This document shows, piece by piece, positions 1 to 4,263 of a stretch of 5,782 bases of DNA. Where the stretch lies: contig CAIZGQ010000458.1 of assembly GCA_903932565.1 (NCBI GenBank), forward strand, positions 1 to 5,782, given 5' to 3'. The DNA comes from an uncultured Hyphomicrobiales bacterium (GTDB taxonomy: Bacteria > Pseudomonadota > Alphaproteobacteria > Rhizobiales > Beijerinckiaceae). The position numbers and the translations under genes are program-made. Every line of letters starts with the position of its first letter. Within the stretch, counting starts at the first letter, position 1. The notes beneath the pieces were generated by a model that worked only from the letters and a program-made list of their open reading frames with translations, made no database searches and was not told where the DNA came from.

Positions 1-215
1 CCTGCGCCGCCTATGATGGCGCTGGGCATCGCATCGGATATGGCGCGGGCTATTACTATGCAACGCTCTCAGATCTTCGCAAGGCGCGCAAAACCGTAGC
101 GATTGCGCTCGCGTTCGATGACCAGCGTGTTGAGTGCGTGTCGCACGAGCCCCATGATCAGGTGATGGATTTCATCCTGACCGAAACGGGCCTTTGGCCA
201 GTGCCACTTGTTTGA
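1..215 (+). CDS. 5-formyltetrahydrofolate cyclo-ligase, C-terminal fragment (5' end outside window)
   Basis: The reading frame begins at base 3 and runs 70 codons to a TGA at 213-215. The family (MTHFS/YgfA/FAU1) converts 5-formyl-THF to 5,10-methenyl-THF using ATP, in cytosolic one-carbon metabolism. The visible part starts in the family's signature: AAYDGAGHRIGYGAGYY matches the usual (L/A)(F/Y)D..G.R(L/I)GYG.GYYD, followed by an AIALAFDDQ strand and EPHDQ..D..LTE, the typical C-terminal (A/G)(L/F)A(F/Y)..Q.V...P.E..D..(L/V)D.(V/I)(L/V)T(E/P) pattern. The protein ends about where family members end. One oddity: the Asp that normally follows GYY is Tyr here (TAT at 57-59, one base from GAT), so activity is not assured. 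In alphaproteobacteria this gene is, to my knowledge, often near a ymdB-type gene, which is found here 2 kb downstream. The family call is strong; whether it is functional is open. Confidence 0.88.
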   Translation, partial: CAAYDGAGHRIGYGAGYYYATLSDLRKARKTVAIALAFDDQRVECVSHEPHDQVMDFILTETGLWPVPLV

Positions 216-249
216 ACGTATCGTCAGACAAAGCCCCTTTGGGAAAAAC

Positions 250-295
250 AAAATTTGAAAATCCATTCTAAAATCGAAGGTTTTTTTCAAATTTT
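250..295. repeat. Perfect 12-bp AT-rich inverted repeat upstream of the chemoreceptor gene
   Basis: The arms AAAATTTGAAAA (250-261) and TTTTCAAATTTT (284-295) are exact reverse complements separated by 22 nt. The spacer contains TAAAAT (269-274), a good -10-like hexamer almost at the dyad centre, although no convincing -35 box lies at the right distance. The element sits 61 nt before the receptor start codon, in a spacer much richer in A+T than the flanking genes. It could be an operator around a promoter, or a weak terminator for the upstream cyclo-ligase gene; the all-AT stem argues against a strong intrinsic terminator. The dyad is directly seen, its role is inferred. Confidence 0.55.
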
Positions 296-356
296 AAGCA
301 TCTTGAAATGACGTTCCTTCAATCATCGCACATTGATGTGTCCTTGAAAGATAACC

Positions 357-2159
357 ATGCGTCATCTCTTTACGCGAATGACATTGGCGACAAAAAACTC
401 GCTCGTTGCTTTGCTTGTTATTCTTGGCCTGACGTTCGTCGTGTTGATGGACACCACCTGGCCCATGATTGTGACGGCTTGTGCCCTCGCCGTTGGAATT
501 CTGTTTGTTGTCTTTCAACGCTTCATGAAGCCGTTGCGCATGTTGTGCCAAAACCTGCTCGTGATGGCGCAGGAGACGCAGCAGGCTGATGTCATTTTTC
601 GCCTGCAGCATGATCTAGATACGCACCTGGATACGCTTCGCACTGCGCTGATGGTGATGGGCACCCCAAGTCTTGACGGCGAGAAGCTTTATTTTGGCAG
701 CACGTGCATCAACAACGACAGCCTGATTGTAGACAGGATTAAAAAAGAGACCGGTGCCTTCTGTACGATCTTTGCGCGCGACAAGCGTGTCGCCACCAAT
801 ATTCGCACGGCAGACAACATTCGGGCGCTCGGCACCCAATTGTCCCCCGGCGAAGCGCATTCTTCAATCTTTGAAAAATGCTCGACCTTCCGCGGTGAGG
901 TCGAGATCCTCGGCGAGAAGCATCTGGCCGTGTATGAGCCGATCTTTGATGCCAATGGCGTCATCGGCATTTTGTTTGTGGGCCTCCGCATGACTCATGT
1001 GCAGGGTCAGGCTGACAAAAGTCGCCAGGCCATCGACGGCGACGAGGTCACCAAGATCAGCGATGCGATTGCGGTTCTTCGAGACGCTGCACACAACAAA
1101 ACGCGGGCCGAGCAAGAGTCAGCGGCCCAGCGGTGCGCTGCACAGGATGAGCGCCGTCGGTCCGAAGCGGTACGCCTTGCCAACATGGGCGCGCAGCAAC
1201 TCGTCGTGCGGGATTTGTCGGCCGCCATGGAGCGACTAGCAGCTGGTGATCTCATGGATAAGATCGAGCGTGATTTTCCGCCCGATTACCAAAAGCTCTG
1301 CGATGATGTCCGCGCGGCGCTGACAACATTGCGTCAAACCATCGGGGCCATTGGCTCCGAGACGCAGTCCATGTTGAGCCATAGCGAAAACATCACGCGG
1401 GCTGCACATGACCTCTCAGGCCGGACCGAGCAGCAGGCCGCCACGTTGGAGGAAGTCACGGCTGCCCTGAACGACCTGACCGCAACGGCCGGGCAAACAG
1501 CCGAGAATGCGCTGAAGGCCAGGACTGTCGTGGCGACGGCAAAGTCTGAAGCCGAGGGCAGTGGAGCTGTTCTGCGCAGCACGGTCGAGGCCATGGGGGC
1601 CATCGAGGCGTCGTCCAAGCAGATCAGTCACATCATTGGCGTCATTGATGAGATCGCCTTCCAGACCAATCTGCTGGCGCTGAACGCTGGGGTCGAGGCG
1701 GCGCGCGCCGGCGATGCCGGCCGTGGCTTTGCCGTCGTCGCGCAGGAAGTGCGCTCATTGGCGCAACGCTCCGCCGATGCCGCCAAGGACATCAAGGTTC
1801 TCATTTCGCAATCGGCTGCGCGGGTGGCGGAAGGGGTGGATTTTGTCGGTCAGACCGGCCGCGCCATGGAGCGCATCGTCGATCAGGTTGGGAACATCAA
1901 TGCGCTGGTGACGGAGATTGTCGGCAACATCCAGGCCCAGTCGTCCGGGCTTCGTGAGATCAATATCTCGATCAACGAGATGGATCGCACGACCCAGCAC
2001 AATGCCGCCATGGCGCAGGAAACCAACCAGGCCAGTGAAGCACTGGCCCAACAGGCGCAGCGTTTGGCCGAACTCGTCAATGTGTTCAGCATTGGCGCGG
2101 TGACGAATGCGCGGGTGGCAGCTGCGCAGCCGGACGTTCGGGTCCGCCGTCGCGCCTGA
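357..2159 (+). CDS. Methyl-accepting chemotaxis protein with Cache-like sensor and N-terminal membrane hairpin
   Basis: This 600-residue receptor would pass a sensory signal to the CheA/CheW kinase complex. Residues 16-31 and 37-53 are two hydrophobic helices joined by a five-residue turn (DTTWP). Residues about 105-212 resemble a single Cache domain of the sCache_3 kind (IVDRIKKETGAFCTIFARD, RVATNIR, a YEPI strand and GVIGILFVG). A polar, probably coiled-coil linker follows (about 225-282), then a HAMP-like segment (about 283-332, with AMERLAAGDL), then the signalling domain (about 345-575). The conserved hairpin tip EIAFQTNLLALNAGVEAAR lies near 432-450, followed by GRGFAVVAQEVRSLAQRSA. Candidate methylation pairs are QQ 359-360 and EE 365-366. 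No C-terminal CheR-tethering pentapeptide is present; the tail is VRVRRRA. GAAAG at 346-350, 6 nt before the ATG, supports this start. No other che gene is near, so it is an orphan receptor lying between the cyclo-ligase and ymdB genes. The receptor call is very secure; the sensor type is likely. Confidence 0.95.
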   Translation: MRHLFTRMTLATKNSLVALLVILGLTFVVLMDTTWPMIVTACALAVGILFVVFQRFMKPLRMLCQNLLVMAQETQQADVIFRLQHDLDTHLDTLRTALMVMGTPSLDGEKLYFGSTCINNDSLIVDRIKKETGAFCTIFARDKRVATNIRTADNIRALGTQLSPGEAHSSIFEKCSTFRGEVEILGEKHLAVYEPIFDANGVIGILFVGLRMTHVQGQADKSRQAIDGDEVTKISDAIAVLRDAAHNKTRAEQESAAQRCAAQDERRRSEAVRLANMGAQQLVVRDLSAAMERLAAGDLMDKIERDFPPDYQKLCDDVRAALTTLRQTIGAIGSETQSMLSHSENITRAAHDLSGRTEQQAATLEEVTAALNDLTATAGQTAENALKARTVVATAKSEAEGSGAVLRSTVEAMGAIEASSKQISHIIGVIDEIAFQTNLLALNAGVEAARAGDAGRGFAVVAQEVRSLAQRSADAAKDIKVLISQSAARVAEGVDFVGQTGRAMERIVDQVGNINALVTEIVGNIQAQSSGLREINISINEMDRTTQHNAAMAQETNQASEALAQQAQRLAELVNVFSIGAVTNARVAAAQPDVRVRRRA

Positions 2160-2163
2160 GGGT

Positions 2164-2229
2164 CATGCGGATCGGCTAAAAGGCTGGCCAGCAGTTGACA
2201 AGGTTCCGGCTCCGCATGCCTATGCGGAG
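2164..2229 (+). promoter_or_regulatory. Mutually exclusive hairpins in the leader of the ymdB-like gene
   Basis: The arm at 2210-2217 (CTCCGCAT) pairs perfectly with 2222-2229 (ATGCGGAG) across a 4-nt loop, giving a compact 8-bp hairpin. The overlapping arm 2211-2218 (TCCGCATG) also pairs perfectly with 2164-2171 (CATGCGGA), extendable by CGG 2173-2175 with CCG 2206-2208 across a small internal loop. The two stems cannot form together. The downstream hairpin ends 16 nt before the ymdB start codon and has no U-tract, so it is not a standard intrinsic terminator. The pairing is seen directly; a regulatory, processing or mRNA-stability role is inference. Confidence 0.4.
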
Positions 2230-2245
2230 AAGAAACGGGACCCCC

Positions 2246-3064
2246 ATGCGACTGCTTTTTATTGGTGATATTGTTGGCCGGGCCGGTCGTGTTGCGCTGC
2301 TGGACCAGCTCCCAACCCTGCGCCGCCGCTGGAATTTGGACTTCGTTATCGTCAACGGCGAGAATGCCGCCGGCGGCTTTGGCATCACGGAGGCCATCTG
2401 CGACGAGTTTCTGGAGGCCGGTGCCGATTGCATCACGCTTGGCAATCACGCGTTCGACCAGCGTGAGGCGCTTGTGTTCATCGAGCGTCAGCCCCGCCTC
2501 ATCCGCCCGGTCAATTATCCGCCCGGCACGCCCGGCCATGGCTCCTATCTGTTTGAAGCGCGGGGCGGCGAGCGGGTTCTGGTGATGAACGTGATGGGGC
2601 GCGTCTTCATGGACCCGCTCGACGATGGATTTGCGGCCGTTGAGCGCGAACTCTCCGCGTGCCCGCTGGGTTTGGGCGCTGATGCCATCGTCATCGACAT
2701 GCACGCGGAAACCACGAGCGAGAAATACGCCATGGGCCATTTCGCCGATGGCCGCGCCTCGCTGGTTGTGGGCACGCACACCCATGTGCCGACGGCTGAT
2801 GCGCAGATCCTGCCGCAGGGCACGGCTTACCTGACCGATGCCGGGATGACGGGGGATTACGATTCCGTCATCGGCATGGACAAGGAGGAGCCGGTGCGCC
2901 GCTTTACCCGCCGCATTCCCAGTGGCCGGTTTGAGCCGGCCAATGGTCCCGCCACGCTGTGCGGGGTGGCGGTGGAGACGGACCCCAAGACGGGACTGGC
3001 GCTAAAAATTGCGCCGGTGCGGCTCGGCGGGCGGCTTGCCCCAACCGGGCCGGATTTTTGGTGA
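2246..3064 (+). CDS. ymdB: YmdB-family metallophosphoesterase (TIGR00282 type)
   Basis: The product is a 272-residue cytosolic calcineurin-like phosphoesterase of the YmdB family; the symbol is used in the Bacillus subtilis sense, not for the E. coli macrodomain protein of that name. Family members hydrolyse phosphodiesters such as cyclic nucleotides with a two-metal centre. All metal-site motifs are present: GDIVG (Asp8), NGENAAGG (Glu39, Asn40), GNHAFDQ (Asn67, His68), DMHAETTSEK (His153) and GTHTHVPTAD (His178, His180). The length matches the family. ATG 2246 is chosen because MRLLFIGDIVG is where family members begin; upstream in-frame starts at TTG 2195 and ATG 2222 only add an Arg-rich extension. 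The ribosome site is modest (GGGA at 2237-2240). The gene follows the receptor gene by 86 nt and meets the toxin-antitoxin cassette tail to tail. The natural substrate and physiological role in this lineage are not shown by the sequence. Confidence 0.93.
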   Translation: MRLLFIGDIVGRAGRVALLDQLPTLRRRWNLDFVIVNGENAAGGFGITEAICDEFLEAGADCITLGNHAFDQREALVFIERQPRLIRPVNYPPGTPGHGSYLFEARGGERVLVMNVMGRVFMDPLDDGFAAVERELSACPLGLGADAIVIDMHAETTSEKYAMGHFADGRASLVVGTHTHVPTADAQILPQGTAYLTDAGMTGDYDSVIGMDKEEPVRRFTRRIPSGRFEPANGPATLCGVAVETDPKTGLALKIAPVRLGGRLAPTGPDFW

Positions 3065-3072
3065 GTGCTGGA

Positions 3073-3396
3073 TTAAGCCGCCACGTCTGATGAGCTGGGC
3101 AACACCCGCAGTTCCACCGAACGGCCCAAACGGTGGGCGATCTTCACCAGTCGATCCAGCGTGAAACGGGCGAGATCGCCGTTGCGTATGCGCTGAATGT
3201 CAGAGCCATCAACACCGGCTACTTTGGCCCCGGCGCGAGCGCTCAAACCTCGCACGTCAAGCGTTGCGATGATCTCCGCCGCCAAGTCCGCCTTCATTCT
3301 CTTGGTCGTAGCGTCAGCATCACCAAGATCTGCAAAAACGTTGCCTGTGCCGCGGATGAGAGCGAAGTCATCGTCCGGACTGAGTGTCTTCGTCAT
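3073..3396 (-). CDS. XRE-type helix-turn-helix antitoxin (HigA-like), second gene of a type II TA operon
   Basis: This 107-residue protein begins with the leader typical of this antitoxin group (GTGNVFADLGDADA, residues 16-29, then KADLAAEI). A helix-turn-helix lies near residues 50-75 (LSARAGAKVAGVDGSDIQRI), followed by RNGDLARFTLDRLVKIAHRLG, the pattern of the HTH_37/XRE antitoxins paired with Gp49-like toxins. It is expected to bind and neutralise the toxin and to repress its own operon. Its ATG overlaps the toxin stop as ATGA, indicating translational coupling, and AAGGAA 8 nt before the ATG is a strong ribosome site. The TAA stop lies 8 bp from the ymdB stop on the other strand, leaving no room for a terminator between the genes. 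The toxin-first order is like higBA. Family call is secure; the exact subfamily name is not. Confidence 0.9.
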   Translation of the reverse strand: MTKTLSPDDDFALIRGTGNVFADLGDADATTKRMKADLAAEIIATLDVRGLSARAGAKVAGVDGSDIQRIRNGDLARFTLDRLVKIAHRLGRSVELRVLPSSSDVAA

Positions 3397-3728
3397 TTCA
3401 CCAGTTCCTTCAATCGTTTGAGGCGCATTTCAATGACGTCGATTTCATGCTTGGGCGTTTTGATGCCGTTTGGCGATTTTTTCTGAAAGGCATGTATCAC
3501 CCAAAGATCGTTTCCCATCTGAACGGCATAGACACACCGAAACGCATCGCCACGATATGGCAGGGCAATTTCCAAAATGCCGCTGCCCAATCCGCGCATG
3601 GGTTTGGCGCAATCTGCCTTCTGGCCCGCCGCAGCAATTTGCAGGGCATATTTCATTTGCTCCTGAACAGGGCGTGGGAACGCCAAGAATTCTTTGAGCG
3701 CGGCTTTGACCCAGGAAATATTTTTCAA
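3393..3728 (-). CDS. RelE/HigB-type toxin, phage Gp49-like family
   Basis: This 111-residue protein matches the Gp49-like (PF05973-type) toxins of the RelE/ParE superfamily, many of which are ribosome-dependent mRNA interferases. Diagnostic segments in order are ISWVKAALKEFLAFP (4-18), AKPMRGLGSGILEI (41-54), FRCVYAV (63-69), and LWVIHAFQKKSP (75-86) with KTPKHEID (90-97). The last is the basic C-terminal signature where catalytic or RNA-contacting residues normally lie. The start is taken as TTG at 3728: an in-frame stop occurs shortly upstream (past TTT TTA AAG TTC GGT TTC), no ATG or GTG is available, and the N-terminus then matches the family's usual MK.ISWV. No clear Shine-Dalgarno sequence precedes it. 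It is the promoter-proximal gene of the operon. The protein looks intact; the type of toxicity is inferred from the family. Confidence 0.9.
   Translation of the reverse strand: MKNISWVKAALKEFLAFPRPVQEQMKYALQIAAAGQKADCAKPMRGLGSGILEIALPYRGDAFRCVYAVQMGNDLWVIHAFQKKSPNGIKTPKHEIDVIEMRLKRLKELVK
3405..3410 (-). promoter_or_regulatory. Strong ribosome binding site of the antitoxin gene, inside the toxin gene
   Basis: Read on the minus strand this is AAGGAA, 8 nt before the antitoxin ATG at 3396. It lies within the last codons of the toxin gene. The strength contrasts with the toxin, which starts at TTG with no visible Shine-Dalgarno sequence, an arrangement that would favour more antitoxin than toxin. 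Confidence 0.6.
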
Positions 3729-3755
3729 GAAACCGAACTTTAAAAATCAATGACG

Positions 3756-3783
3756 CATATGTTGGCATATTTACCAACATATG
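3756..3783. promoter_or_regulatory. Probable toxin-antitoxin operator: 10-bp perfect dyad
   Basis: CATATGTTGG (3756-3765) and CCAACATATG (3774-3783) are exact reverse complements separated by 8 bp. The dyad lies 27 bp upstream of the toxin start codon, where XRE antitoxins usually bind to repress their operon. On the minus strand the spacer gives TAAATA preceded by TGG, a weak extended -10-like element, which would put the two arms on either side of a promoter box. The dyad is seen; the operator role is inferred from position and the neighbouring helix-turn-helix protein. Confidence 0.6.
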
Positions 3784-3819
3784 GACAGCGGTTTCTTCGA
3801 ACGATGAACGCGCGTCGCC

Positions 3820-3849
3820 CTTGACGGGGACCTGGCTCTTCCCTATCTC
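3820..3849 (+). promoter_or_regulatory. Heat-shock (RpoH-type) promoter of groES-groEL
   Basis: CTTG at 3820-3823 followed after 18 bp by CCTATCT (3842-3848) fits the alphaproteobacterial RpoH consensus CTTG-N(17-18)-CYTATNT. The same bases can be read as a housekeeping promoter, TTGACG (3821-3826), 17 bp, TATCTC (3844-3849). Transcription would start close to 3855, just before the CIRCE element. Assignment is by consensus only. Confidence 0.75.
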
Positions 3850-3858
3850 AAAGACGCG

Positions 3859-3885
3859 TTAGCACTCGCAATCATTGAGTGCTAA
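3859..3885. promoter_or_regulatory. CIRCE element (HrcA operator)
   Basis: TTAGCACTC (3859-3867), a 9-bp spacer, and GAGTGCTAA (3877-3885) are an exact match to the CIRCE consensus. The repressor HrcA binds this element when folded with help from GroE, so it closes a feedback loop on chaperonin supply. It sits at or just after the predicted transcription start and 52 nt before the groES start codon. hrcA itself is not in the window. Confidence 0.97.
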
Positions 3886-3925
3886 CAATCCATCTAGTTC
3901 GGTGCCTTTGGCACTGGAAAACGAC

Positions 3926-3932
3926 AGGAAAG
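3926..3932 (+). promoter_or_regulatory. Ribosome binding site of groES
   Basis: AGGAAAG lies 5 nt before ATG 3938 and fixes that start. An upstream in-frame TTG at 3875 lies inside the CIRCE element and would add 21 residues foreign to the family, so it is not the start. Confidence 0.75.
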
Positions 3933-3937
3933 ACACA

Positions 3938-4225
3938 ATGGCATTCCGTCCTCTGCACGACCGCGTCGTCGTCAAGCGCCTTGAAGGCGAGGAAAAGACA
4001 AAGGGTGGCATCATTATCCCTGATACCGCCAAGGAAAAGCCCCAGGAGGGCAAGGTTGTGTCGGTCGGCCCCGGCGCGCGCGACGACAGCGGCAAGCTTG
4101 TCGCCCTCGACGTGAAGGCTGGCGACCGCGTGTTGTTCGGCAAGTGGTCGGGCACCGAAGTCAAGATCGACGGTGAGGATCTCCTGATCATGAAGGAATC
4201 CGACATCATGGGCGTCGTGAGCTGA
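3938..4225 (+). CDS. groES: GroES, 10-kDa co-chaperonin
   Basis: The 95-residue product has the standard family length. GroES forms a heptameric lid on GroEL in the cytosol and closes the folding chamber in an ATP-dependent cycle. The protein opens with FRPLHDRVVVKR, followed by the flexible mobile loop (about residues 16-35) with the hydrophobic GGIII (23-27) that docks on GroEL. Next come PQEGKVVSVGPG (35-46), the roof loop GARDDSGK (46-53), VKAGDRVLFGKWSGTEVK (59-76) and the closing ESDIMGVV (87-94). It is the first gene of groES-groEL, 38 nt before groEL, under the RpoH-type promoter and CIRCE. Nothing is unusual about it. Confidence 0.98.
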   Translation: MAFRPLHDRVVVKRLEGEEKTKGGIIIPDTAKEKPQEGKVVSVGPGARDDSGKLVALDVKAGDRVLFGKWSGTEVKIDGEDLLIMKESDIMGVVS

Positions 4226-4248
4226 TCTTTCGCGTCCCACATTCTTTC

Positions 4249-4253
4249 AGGAG
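4249..4253 (+). promoter_or_regulatory. Ribosome binding site of groEL
   Basis: AGGAG in the short groES-groEL gap lies 10 nt before ATG 4264. The gap shows no terminator-like hairpin, in keeping with one groES-groEL transcript. Confidence 0.65.
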
Positions 4254-4263
4254 TTAAATTCAC

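Noticed and set aside
69..290. A 73-codon open frame on the minus strand starting in the AT-rich spacer
   Set aside because: It lies antisense to the cyclo-ligase C-terminus, which has clear family motifs in the plus frame. The minus-strand peptide shows no recognisable domain.
2183..2192. GCTGGCCAGC, a perfect 10-bp palindrome without a loop
   Set aside because: It is short, common in GC-rich DNA and not repeated in the window, so no binding site is claimed.
2195..2245. N-terminal extension of YmdB from TTG 2195 or ATG 2222
   Set aside because: The extension is Arg-rich and unlike the family, which begins at MRLLFIGD. Part of it also overlaps the leader hairpin.
1883..2785. A 300-codon open frame on the minus strand
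   Set aside because: It is antisense to the end of the receptor gene and most of ymdB, both of which have unmistakable conserved motifs. The frame is a by-product of GC-rich codon use.
3038..3059. GCCC-CAACC-GGGC hairpin followed by a short T run at the end of ymdB
   Set aside because: The stem is only 4 bp and lies inside the coding sequence before the stop, with non-T bases before the T run. It is too weak to call a terminator.
3384..3743. A 119-codon plus-strand open frame across the toxin gene
   Set aside because: The minus strand encodes a well-matched toxin overlapping the antitoxin as ATGA, and the plus-strand peptide has no family resemblance.
3445..3780. Alternative minus-strand frame with an ATG at 3780 inside the dyad
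   Set aside because: It runs in a different frame from the conserved toxin motifs and its product resembles no family. The toxin frame itself cannot extend upstream because of an in-frame stop.
3859..4263. Minus-strand open frame opposite groES
   Set aside because: It is fully antisense to groES and its control region, with no domain of its own.
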